DNA of 7,262 nt, from NCBI GenBank assembly GCA_043806975.1, contig JAZDGL010000055.1, positions 1 through 7,262 on the forward strand, given 5' to 3'. The translations under genes were made by a program, and so were the position numbers. This DNA comes from JAZDGL01 sp043806975 (lineage in GTDB: Bacteria; Patescibacteriota; Minisyncoccia; CAYZDR01). Below are positions 1 through 4,558 of the stretch, one piece after another (the first letter of the stretch is position 1; each line of letters starts with the position of its first letter). Below the pieces are notes generated by a model that saw only the letters and a list, made by a program, of their open reading frames with translations, searched no databases and had not been told where the DNA came from.

Positions 1-24
1 GATAACAAGTTATATCTGAACTAA

Positions 25-53
25 TTGACTTATTATTTTATTAAAGCTAAAAT
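25..53 (+). promoter_or_regulatory. Sigma70-type promoter of the recombinase gene
   Basis: TTGACT at 25-30 is followed by a 17-base spacer and TAAAAT at 48-53. Each box matches the consensus at five of six positions and the spacing is ideal. Transcription would begin near position 60, about 25 bases before the ATG at 85. The TTG of the -35 box is in frame with the recombinase and could be mistaken for its start codon, but it would lie upstream of the transcription start. Confidence 0.6.
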
Positions 54-84
54 AATAGTAGAAATTTTAAATCATAATAACGGT

Positions 85-942
85 ATGGATCAACTCCAAG
101 GTCAAAATCAAAACAAAAATTATTATCCAAGCCAAGATCCAATTTTAAAGCTCAAACAGGAAATGAAACTTAGAGGGTTTAGCCAGAAGACTGTAAAAAG
201 CTATCTCTATTATATCACTGATGTCTTAAAATTTGCAAATAAAGGACCGAGAAATGTCAATGGAGAGGATGTCCGCGGATATTTAGAAAACCTTGCCGAT
301 AAAAATAAATCGCATTCAACTTTAAATACCGCTCACAGCGCTTTGAAATTTTATTTTGAAAAGATTTTACGCAGAAAGTTTTTCGCGAATATACCGCGCG
401 CTAAAAAAGAGAAAAAATTGCCAGAGGTTTTAAGCAGGGAAGAAATTGGAGAAATTTTTTCTGTTATAACCAATGTAAAGCATAAATTGCTTTTAGGGCT
501 AATTTATTCATCGGGTTTGCGGGTTTCGGAAAGCGTAAATATAAAAGTAAAGGATTTGGATTTCAAAAACAGTTTTTTGAATATAAGACAAGGGAAGGGG
601 GCGAAAGACAGGGTTACGATATTATCAGACAAAATTACAGGAGTTTTAAAAATTTATGTAAAAAATAAAAAAACGGATGACTATGTTTTTGAAAGTGAAA
701 GAGGAGGGAAATTAACAGAAAGATCTGTTCAAAAAGTATTTTCAGAAGCGCTTAAAAAATCAAAAATAAAGAAAGATGCCAGCTGCCATAGTTTGCGGCA
801 TAGTTTTGCCACTCATTTATTGGAAAACGGGACAGATATAAGGTATATTCAGGAATTATTAGGACATGCGAGAATTGAAACGACTCAAGTTTATACGAAA
901 GTTGCTAATGCGAGTTTAAGGCAGATTAAAAGTCCGCTTTAG
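85..942 (+). CDS. Tyrosine recombinase, XerC/XerD family
   Basis: A site-specific recombinase of 285 residues that breaks and rejoins DNA through a tyrosine-DNA intermediate. Residues about 20-95 form the SAM-like N-terminal core-binding domain (MKLRGFSQKTVKSY, then a helix-rich stretch). Residues about 112-280 form the catalytic domain. All catalytic positions are visible: R146 in SSGLRVSE, K171 in QGKGAKDR, H235 and R238 in CHSLRHSFATHLL, H261 in LLGHARIETTQ, and Y270 in VYTKV. The length suits XerC/D (about 300 residues). The ATG at 85 is chosen because the in-frame TTG at 25 is the promoter -35 box; an internal ATG at 163 is possible but would cut into the N-terminal domain. No Shine-Dalgarno precedes it. 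It could be the chromosome-dimer resolvase of this genome or an integrase of a mobile element; no phage or plasmid gene is seen beside it and no dif or att site is recognised. Confidence 0.93.
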   Translation: MDQLQGQNQNKNYYPSQDPILKLKQEMKLRGFSQKTVKSYLYYITDVLKFANKGPRNVNGEDVRGYLENLADKNKSHSTLNTAHSALKFYFEKILRRKFFANIPRAKKEKKLPEVLSREEIGEIFSVITNVKHKLLLGLIYSSGLRVSESVNIKVKDLDFKNSFLNIRQGKGAKDRVTILSDKITGVLKIYVKNKKTDDYVFESERGGKLTERSVQKVFSEALKKSKIKKDASCHSLRHSFATHLLENGTDIRYIQELLGHARIETTQVYTKVANASLRQIKSPL

Positions 943-960
943 GGAAGAAAACCCCTCTTT

Positions 961-990
961 CTGCTCAAAGCAGACCGCCTTTGGAGGTAA
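961..990 (+). repeat. Double-hairpin repeat unit, copy A
   Basis: The 30-base unit consists of two small back-to-back hairpins: CTGCT-CAA-AGCAG, then ACCGCC-TTT-GGAGGT with one mismatch, ending in AA. It matches copies B (1112-1141) and C (1151-1182) over the shared core GCAGACCNCCTTNGGNGGTAA. The differences fall mostly in loops or at paired positions, as expected for a structured dispersed repeat. Confidence 0.6.
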
Positions 991-1000
991 TTCTCCCCTT

Positions 1001-1065
1001 ATAAAGGGGAGAAGGATGATGGACATAAAGGGGGAGAAGAGCGATAAACATAAAGGGGGAGAAGA
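1001..1065 (+). repeat. Imperfect ~25-bp tandem repeats, G-rich
   Basis: Three units begin ATAAAGGGG at 1001, 1025 and 1050. The second and third share the exact 18-mer ACATAAAGGGGGAGAAGA (1023-1040 and 1048-1065). The first differs by one missing G and some following bases. The period is 24-25 bases with no unique spacers. Confidence 0.65.
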
Positions 1066-1111
1066 AAAATGTATAGCTCCCGCAAAACAAATTTATTTTA
1101 AAATCCCTCTT

Positions 1112-1141
1112 CTACCCAAGGCAGACCACCTTGGGCGGTAA
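1112..1141 (+). repeat. Double-hairpin repeat unit, copy B
   Basis: Second copy of the unit, beginning CTACCC-AAGGCAG and continuing ACCACC-TTG-GGCGGT, AA. Relative to copies A and C, the second hairpin has A in the left arm and C in the right arm, so it still has one mismatch in six. Confidence 0.55.
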
Positions 1142-1150
1142 TCTCCCTTT

Positions 1151-1182
1151 CTGCCTAATGGGCAGACCGCCTTGGGAGGTAA
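1151..1182 (+). repeat. Double-hairpin repeat unit, copy C
   Basis: Third copy, 32 bases: CTGCC-TAATG-GGCAG followed by ACCGCC-TTG-GGAGGT, AA. The in-frame TTG at 1172, a formal start for uvrC, is the loop of this repeat and is therefore an unlikely initiation codon. Confidence 0.55.
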
Positions 1183-1219
1183 AAAGGGAGAAAATATCGG
1201 AATTTGTTTTGCAGGAGCT

Positions 1220-2524
1220 ATGGTAAAAAAGGAGAGAAGGGAATTTGCTGTGGATATAAAAAAACAGCTAGAAAACTTGCCAAAATCCCCGGGAGTTTAT
1301 AAGTTTTTGGATAAACAAAAGCAGATTTTGTATATCGGAAAAGCGACATCGCTCAAAGATCGGGTTTCTTCATATTTTAGCCGTTCGCTGGATAATCGGT
1401 TGCAAAGTATGGTTGCGCAAATTAGCAAAATAGATTACGAAAAAACCGATTCGGTTTTAGAGGCGTTAATTTTAGAGGCAAATTTAATTAAAAAATTTCA
1501 GCCGAAATATAATATTAAAGAAAAAGACGACAAATCGTTTGTAAATATAATTATAACAGGCGGCGATTGGCCGAAAATTTTTGTGGAAAGAAAAAGATAT
1601 GTGGAATCGGAATTAAAAAATAAAAAAGTTAAGGCAAAATTTTTCGGTCCTTATACTTCTGCGAAAACAGCTAGGCTGGCGCTGGAAATCATCAGGAAAA
1701 TTTTTGGGTTTTGCGCCGATCCTGGAAGCGGGAAGGAATGTTTTTATCATCAAATAGGGCAGTGCCCGGGAGCTTGTTCGGGGGATATTGGAAAAGCAGA
1801 ATACAAAAAACATATTAAAAAGATTGGAATGTTTTTAGGCGGGAAAAAAGCGCAGATAATTAAAAAAATTGAAAGCGAAATGGAGGAAAAAGCAAAAAAT
1901 CAGGAGTTTGAAAAAGCGGCGCAATTACGAAATCAGATTTTTGCGCTAAAGCACATTCAAGATATTGCGTTAATCGGGGAAGACCTGAGTTTGATCTCCA
2001 ACCCCCTCTTAATCTCCCCCTCGGGCAGGTGGCAAGTGGGGGCAGAAAATCTTCCGCCTCCACAAAAGGCGATTCCGCATCGCATAGAGGCTTACGATAT
2101 TTCTAATATCGGCGGGGTGATGGCGACAGGGAGTATGGTTGTTTTTACTGATGGCGCGGCGGATAAAAGCGAATATAAAAAATTTAAAATTAAAACTGTT
2201 AAGGGGGCGAACGATGTTGCGATGTTAAAAGAAGTTTTGAAAAGACGGTTTAGCCATAATGATTGGGAAAAACCGAATTTGATTTTAATTGACGGAGGCA
2301 AAGCGCAGATAAATGTGGCGAAGGAGGTTTTAAAAGATTTAAAAATTTCCGAAGTAGAAGCGATGTCCATTGCAAAGGGGTTGTCAAGAAAAGGGAAAAA
2401 GATTTTCAAAACAGCAGGTGCGCCAAATTTGCCGATTAAATTGGTAGAAAACCTTCGCGATGAAGCGCATAGGTTTGCAATTCAATATCATCGTTTGCTA
2501 AGAGGAAAGAATATGGTAGAATAA
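1220..2524 (+). CDS. uvrC: UvrC, excinuclease ABC subunit C, lacking the HhH domain
   Basis: The nuclease of UvrABC nucleotide excision repair; it makes both incisions around a lesion marked by UvrB. In a 434-residue reading, the GIY-YIG 3'-incision domain is at about 22-100 (PGVYKF, LYIGKA, R48, E86). A four-cysteine motif follows (C165, C174, C182, C186), the pattern linked to an iron-sulfur cluster in UvrC. The UvrB-binding UVR helix pair is at about 215-247, and the RNase H-like 5'-incision domain at about 288-425 with D293 (EAYDIS), D332, D358 (LIDGGKAQ) and H417 (RDEAHRFAI). The protein ends just after that histidine, so the tandem helix-hairpin-helix domain of the usual ~600-residue UvrC is absent. 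A repeat-like stretch is encoded at about residues 259-283. ATG 1220 follows AGGAG by only two bases; GTG at 1250, eight bases after AGAAGGG, is a good alternative and begins just before the conserved N-terminus. Confidence 0.93.
   Translation: MVKKERREFAVDIKKQLENLPKSPGVYKFLDKQKQILYIGKATSLKDRVSSYFSRSLDNRLQSMVAQISKIDYEKTDSVLEALILEANLIKKFQPKYNIKEKDDKSFVNIIITGGDWPKIFVERKRYVESELKNKKVKAKFFGPYTSAKTARLALEIIRKIFGFCADPGSGKECFYHQIGQCPGACSGDIGKAEYKKHIKKIGMFLGGKKAQIIKKIESEMEEKAKNQEFEKAAQLRNQIFALKHIQDIALIGEDLSLISNPLLISPSGRWQVGAENLPPPQKAIPHRIEAYDISNIGGVMATGSMVVFTDGAADKSEYKKFKIKTVKGANDVAMLKEVLKRRFSHNDWEKPNLILIDGGKAQINVAKEVLKDLKISEVEAMSIAKGLSRKGKKIFKTAGAPNLPIKLVENLRDEAHRFAIQYHRLLRGKNMVE
1999..2050 (+). repeat. 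Palindromic repeat-like stretch inside uvrC
   Basis: This stretch reads ACCCCCTCTTAATCTCCCCC, then a GC-rich centre, then AGTGGGGGCAGAAAA, so CCCCC and GGGGG arms can pair. Its left half resembles the intergenic pieces near 951 (ACCCCTCTTTCTG), 1104 (TCCCTCTTCTACC) and 2550 (ACCCCTTTAATCCTCC). It encodes roughly NPLLISPSGRWQVGAENLPP, a proline/glycine-rich linker unlike the surrounding lysine-rich protein, in the gap between the UVR helices and the RNase H-like domain. The reading frame stays open. Confidence 0.5.
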
Positions 2525-2548
2525 TAATGTTGAGGATGAGGGAAATAA

Positions 2549-2580
2549 AACCCCTTTAATCCTCCTTTCTAAAGGGGGGA
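2549..2580 (+). repeat. Short palindromic repeat ahead of the AbrB-like gene
   Basis: AACCCCTTTAATCCTCCTTT is followed by CTAAAGGGGGG. CCTCCTTT (2561-2568) can pair with AAAGGGGGG (2571-2579) almost without a loop. This is the same C-run/G-run family as the pieces at 951-1012 and 1999-2050. Its G-run is the only Shine-Dalgarno-like sequence before the ATG at 2592, so the fold would hide that site. Confidence 0.5.
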
Positions 2581-2591
2581 ATAAAAAACAT

Positions 2592-2756
2592 ATGATAAAG
2601 CGAAAACAAATAACAAGAAAATTAACGCAAAGCGGATGCAAGTCATGGTATGTCACGCTTCCGCCGAAAGTCATTGAAAGGTTTGGCTGGATGAAGGGAG
2701 ATGATATTGAGATTTTGGTTGATAGGGAAAAAGGGGAAATTGTTTTAAAAAAATAA
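2592..2756 (+). CDS. Small AbrB/MazE/SpoVT-fold protein
   Basis: A 54-residue protein beginning MIKRKQITRKLTQSG and ending EIVLKK. The order of motifs is that of the swapped-hairpin AbrB fold: a basic N-terminal strand, WYVTLPPKVIERFGW (the V-TLP-KV-E--GW core), KGDDIEILVDRE, then a short closing strand. In this family the fold dimerises and binds DNA, either as a transition-state-type regulator or as the antitoxin of a toxin pair. No toxin gene adjoins it; the next gene is convergent rplT. It lies 67 bases after uvrC on the same strand and may be cotranscribed with it. Start chosen: the first ATG, about 12 bases after the G-run of a palindromic repeat. The fold is well supported; target and partner are unknown. 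Confidence 0.82.
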   Translation: MIKRKQITRKLTQSGCKSWYVTLPPKVIERFGWMKGDDIEILVDREKGEIVLKK

Positions 2757-2765
2757 TTTTTTCGT

Positions 2766-2806
2766 GAAGCGGCGGTTTATGAATTGGCAGGGCGCGCTTC
2801 TTTTTT
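2766..2806 (+). terminator. Probable intrinsic terminator after the AbrB-like gene
   Basis: GAAGCG (2766-2771) pairs with CGCTTC (2795-2800), which runs directly into six T residues (2801-2806). The loop is long (23 bases), with some further GC pairing possible inside. It lies ten bases after the stop codon of the small gene. Confidence 0.45.
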
Positions 2807-2833
2807 AAAAGATATAAAAAAGTTTGCCTGGAA

Positions 2834-2873
2834 AAACAAAAACAGCGTCATATTCTGAGCGCTGTTTTTGTTT
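2834..2873. terminator. Bidirectional terminator between convergent genes
   Basis: AAACAAAAACAGCG (2834-2847) and CGCTGTTTTTGTTT (2860-2873) are perfect 14-bp inverted repeats around a 12-base loop. The GC part of the stem lies at the loop and the A/T runs lie at the base, so either strand's transcript gives a hairpin followed by U-rich sequence. It sits between the plus-strand AbrB-like gene and the end of rplT, seven bases beyond the rplT stop. Confidence 0.85.
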
Positions 2874-2879
2874 AGTTAT

Positions 2880-3227
2880 TTATTGGGTTGCTTCCGTGAA
2901 GATTTTATCAAAAACAGATGGATTATTCATTGCTATTTCAGCAAGTATTTTCCTGTCTATTTCAATATTGCCCTTTTTCAAGGCTTCAATGAATCGAGAA
3001 TAGGTAATCCCTCTTTCGCGAGCGGCCGCGTTGATGCGCACTTGCCATAATCGGCGAAAGTTTCTTTTCTTTGTGCGGCGATCCCTGTAAGCGTAAACGC
3101 CTGCTTTTATTACCGCTTGTTTAGCGGCTTTTATTGTGCTTTTCCTTCTTCCTCTGTAGCCTTTAGCTTCGGATAAAATATTCTTCTTTCGTTTTGAAGC
3201 TATTACACCTCTTTTTACTCTAGCCAT
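2880..3227 (-). CDS. rplT: Ribosomal protein L20 (bL20)
   Basis: An early-binding 23S rRNA protein needed for large-subunit assembly, and in several bacteria the translational autoregulator of its own operon. The 115-residue length and sequence are typical: MARVKRGVIASKRKKNIL, KGYRGRRKSTIKAAKQAV, then AYRDRRTKKRNFRRLWQVRI with NAAARERGITYSRFI. The basic extended N-terminus is followed by the globular part from about residue 60. It is the last gene of the minus-strand infC-rpmI-rplT set, 67 bases downstream of rpmI, with a terminator immediately after it. There is no Shine-Dalgarno before the ATG; the leader there is A/T-only. Confidence 0.98.
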   Translation of the reverse strand: MARVKRGVIASKRKKNILSEAKGYRGRRKSTIKAAKQAVIKAGVYAYRDRRTKKRNFRRLWQVRINAAARERGITYSRFIEALKKGNIEIDRKILAEIAMNNPSVFDKIFTEATQ

Positions 3228-3247
3228 AAAAAAATTTACTTATTAGA

Positions 3248-3278
3248 GCCTTTTTGGAACTTAAATATCCAAAAAAGC
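3248..3278 (-). promoter_or_regulatory. Hairpin in the rpmI-rplT gap
   Basis: GCCTTTTTGGA (3248-3258) and TCCAAAAAAGC (3268-3278) are 11-bp inverted repeats with one mismatch around a nine-base loop. In the minus-strand mRNA the hairpin ends about 20 bases before the rplT ATG. No U-run follows, so it is not a standard terminator. It could be an L20 binding site or a processing or stability element. Confidence 0.4.
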
Positions 3279-3294
3279 GAATTAAATGTTTAAA

Positions 3295-3495
3295 TTATCT
3301 GTTGACAAATCTTTGCTTGATAGATTTTGTTAAACTTGAAGAAGCTAAATTCTGATCTGATCTTTTTGCGCGCTTTACATTCCCGCTTTCTTTGGCGTTG
3401 AAATGGTCTTGCCCGCAAGTTCTAGCGATAACCTTCTTGTTCTTAGTAATCCTCAATCTTTTAGCTAATGATTTATTGGTCTTTTGTTTAGCCAT
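3295..3495 (-). CDS. rpmI: Ribosomal protein L35 (bL35)
   Basis: A small, very basic large-subunit protein of 66 residues, the usual length. It begins MAKQKTNKSLAKRLRITKN, which matches the family start (M-K-KT-----KR---T), and continues with lysine/arginine-rich sequence ending KSIKQRFVNR. The central part has diverged (CGQDHFNAKESGN where many L35 have H-F---KKS). It lies 17 bases after infC and 67 before rplT on the same strand, the conserved infC-rpmI-rplT order, which strengthens the call. No Shine-Dalgarno precedes the ATG. Confidence 0.95.
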   Translation of the reverse strand: MAKQKTNKSLAKRLRITKNKKVIARTCGQDHFNAKESGNVKRAKRSDQNLASSSLTKSIKQRFVNR

Positions 3496-3512
3496 AATAA
3501 TTATTCAATTAT

Positions 3513-4034
3513 TTATTTATCTTTCTGAATTATTACTGTAAGTCCTCGCGGTCCCTTCTGTATTTTCCCTTGAATGGCAACAGAAGTTTCTTCGGAAATT
3601 TTTTGGATAAAGTCGTTTAATTTTTCATTCGCCAAATCAAAATGTGATTTTTCCCGTCCTTTCATTACTAAATCTATTTTGACTTTGTTCCCGGCGCTTA
3701 AAAATTTAATAGCAGATTTTCTTTTGAAATTTAAGTCGTGTTCTCCTTCTTTGAAGCTAATGCGCAACCCTTTTATCTCGCTAATCTTTTTCTGCTTAAT
3801 CTTTTGCAATTTATCTTCTCTGTCTTTTTCGTATTTAAATTTTCCAAAATCCATTATTCTACAAACAGGCGGGTTTGCTTTTGGGGCAATCTCCACCAAA
3901 TCTAATCCTTGTTCATTCGTCATTTCTAACGCGTTAAAGGTTGAAATTTTTTCGCTGATCAACGCTCCATCTGGTCCGATCAATCGGATTTCCTTGGCGA
4001 ATATTCGGTTGTTTAAACGATAAAATTTATCTAT
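3513..4034 (-). CDS. infC: Translation initiation factor IF-3, likely AUA start
   Basis: IF-3 binds the 30S subunit, keeps it free of 50S, and checks start codon and initiator tRNA. The N-terminal domain carries RLNNRIFAKEIRLIGPDGALIS and LDLVEIAPKANPPVCRIMDFGKFKYE; a lysine-rich linker follows, then the C-terminal domain (KGLRISFKEGEHDL, VKIDLVMKGREKSH, KGPRGLTVIIQ). The first standard start codon in frame is TTG at 3983, but the conserved IF-3 residues continue upstream of it to the in-frame stop at 4041-4043. Between that stop and the conserved block, the only plausible initiator is ATA at 4034-4032, giving 173 residues, a normal length. IF-3 genes are known to use rare starts such as AUU, which IF-3 itself discriminates against, giving autoregulation. 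AAGGA before the TTG encodes conserved KE, so it is not good evidence for a TTG start. Confidence 0.92.
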   Translation of the reverse strand: MDKFYRLNNRIFAKEIRLIGPDGALISEKISTFNALEMTNEQGLDLVEIAPKANPPVCRIMDFGKFKYEKDREDKLQKIKQKKISEIKGLRISFKEGEHDLNFKRKSAIKFLSAGNKVKIDLVMKGREKSHFDLANEKLNDFIQKISEETSVAIQGKIQKGPRGLTVIIQKDK

Positions 4035-4145
4035 GGCGAGTTATTTAAAGGTTAAAAAGTTTTAAAGTTATAAAGTTTCATACGCGTAAAGTTTATATAG
4101 CTAGGCATTATAAACTTTATAATTTTTAACTTTATAACTAAATAG
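4035..4145. repeat. Nested A/T palindrome between ssrA and infC
   Basis: The outer arms AGTTATAAAGTT (4066-4077) and AACTTTATAACT (4128-4139) are perfect 12-bp inverted repeats. Inside them AAAGTTTATA (4088-4097) and TATAAACTTT (4109-4118) form a second perfect pair around an 11-base loop. On the minus strand this lies between the tmRNA 3' end and infC, so it may help end or process the tmRNA transcript, or fold the infC leader. A TATAAT at 4112-4107 (minus) could be a -10 box for infC, but no -35 box is seen. The same outer 12-mer pair recurs after argS. Confidence 0.6.
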
Positions 4146-4535
4146 TGGAGATGATGGGAATTGAACCCATGTCTAGAAGGTTCTTTAAAATATCTCTACA
4201 AGCTTGTCTCGGTTAATTTTCTTAAAATAATAAGCTTAAAACTGAGCAAAAAACTTATTATTTGCAGCTTCAATTTAATTTTGATTCTAAATGAAAGCTT
4301 TTTTAGAATCTAGCTTGATATATAACACCGGTTTCTATTTACCAAGCTTCAATAGACCGATGGTTCCTGCAATTAAGCAGCAACGAAAGCGTATGAAGGA
4401 GCAAATGCTTTCGCGAATGCGCCTTTTAGCTTTGATGTTAAGTTTGCACTTACATATTTTGCCTGATTTTGCAAGAGCAGGCATCTTGGCTTGCGATATT
4501 TTAAAGTTCGTCTTCCATCGAATCCGTTCATCCCC
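4146..4535 (-). ncRNA. ssrA: tmRNA (transfer-messenger RNA)
   Basis: One-piece tmRNA of about 390 bases that rescues stalled ribosomes with SmpB. The 5' end GGGGATG (from 4535) pairs with CATCTCC (4153-4147) to form the acceptor stem; discriminator A is at 4146 and CCA is not encoded. The T-arm is ATGGG-TTCAATT-CCCAT (4170-4154). Helix 2 is 11 perfect pairs, CTTTAAAATAT (4506-4496) with ATATTTTAAAG (4193-4183). Pseudoknot PK1 is GCAAG (4494-4490) with CTTGC (4475-4471), interleaved with GCCTG (4482-4478) and CAGGC (4465-4461). Thirteen bases later the resume codon GCA (4447-4445) opens the tag frame, which ends at TAA (4375-4373). The tag is 24 residues, ANLTSKLKGAF... to PSYAFVAA, with a hydrophobic protease-type end. 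Its 5' end is 23 bases after the smpB stop. No clear promoter lies in between. Confidence 0.95.
4373..4447 (-). other. tmRNA proteolysis-tag reading frame
   Basis: GCA at 4447 follows TAAGT, matching the usual run-up to the resume codon. The frame runs 24 codons to TAA and ends AFVAA, close to the ALAA-type ends recognised by ClpXP and related proteases. The stop codon falls in the loop of a CTGC/GCAG hairpin, as is common in tmRNA. A perfect 7-bp pair, CGAAAGC/GCTTTCG, lies inside the tag. At 24 residues the tag is more than twice as long as the 10-residue E. coli tag. Confidence 0.85.
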
Positions 4536-4558
4536 GAGCGGAATTTAAATGTTTGAAA

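Larger units (their letters stand above)
943..1219. repeat. Repeat-filled intergenic region between recombinase and uvrC
   Basis: These 277 bases hold no gene. They hold, in order, a C-rich/G-rich palindromic stretch (951-1012), G-rich tandem units (1001-1065), and a segment bounded by 20-bp inverted repeats (1074-1220). Three copies of a double-hairpin unit lie at 961-990, 1112-1141 and 1151-1182. Pyrimidine runs (CCCCTC, TCTCCC) alternate with their complements (GGGGAG), so the transcript would fold extensively. No convincing promoter for uvrC is visible, so uvrC may be read through from the recombinase. Confidence 0.7.
1074..1220. repeat. 147-bp MITE-like segment with 20-bp inverted repeats
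   Basis: The left end TAGCTCCCGCAAAACAAATT (1074-1093) and right end AATTTGTTTTGCAGGAGCTA (1201-1220) are inverted repeats with one mismatch in 20. Between them lie double-hairpin copies B and C and further partly complementary T-rich/A-rich and CCCT/AGGG stretches, so the whole segment could fold as one long arm. It encodes no protein. Terminal inverted repeats around a short non-coding core resemble a miniature inverted-repeat element, but target-site duplication is not clear. Its right end overlaps the A of the candidate uvrC ATG and contains the AGGAG in front of it. Confidence 0.55.

Noticed and set aside
1001..1182. Possible CRISPR array from several repeated units
   Set aside because: Units differ in length and type, spacing is irregular, no unique spacers of constant size exist, and no cas gene is near.
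1172..1219. uvrC starting at TTG 1172
   Set aside because: The TTG is the loop of a double-hairpin repeat and the added 16 residues are encoded by repeat DNA; ATG 1220 or GTG 1250 are better.
1613..2409. Three minus-strand open frames of 66-105 codons
   Set aside because: They lie inside uvrC, whose domains and catalytic residues account for the region; their products are compositional shadows.
2868..3050. Plus-strand open frame of 60 codons
   Set aside because: It overlaps the terminator and the antisense of rplT and resembles no known family.
3513..3983. infC starting at TTG 3983 with AAGGA seven bases upstream
   Set aside because: The AAGGA codes for conserved KE within the IF-3 N-terminus, so coding sequence continues upstream of it.
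3574..4023. Plus-strand open frame of 149 codons
   Set aside because: It is the antisense shadow of infC, whose protein is unambiguous IF-3.
4291..4548. Plus-strand open frame of 85 codons
   Set aside because: It lies almost wholly on the antisense of the tmRNA, and its product has no recognisable family features.
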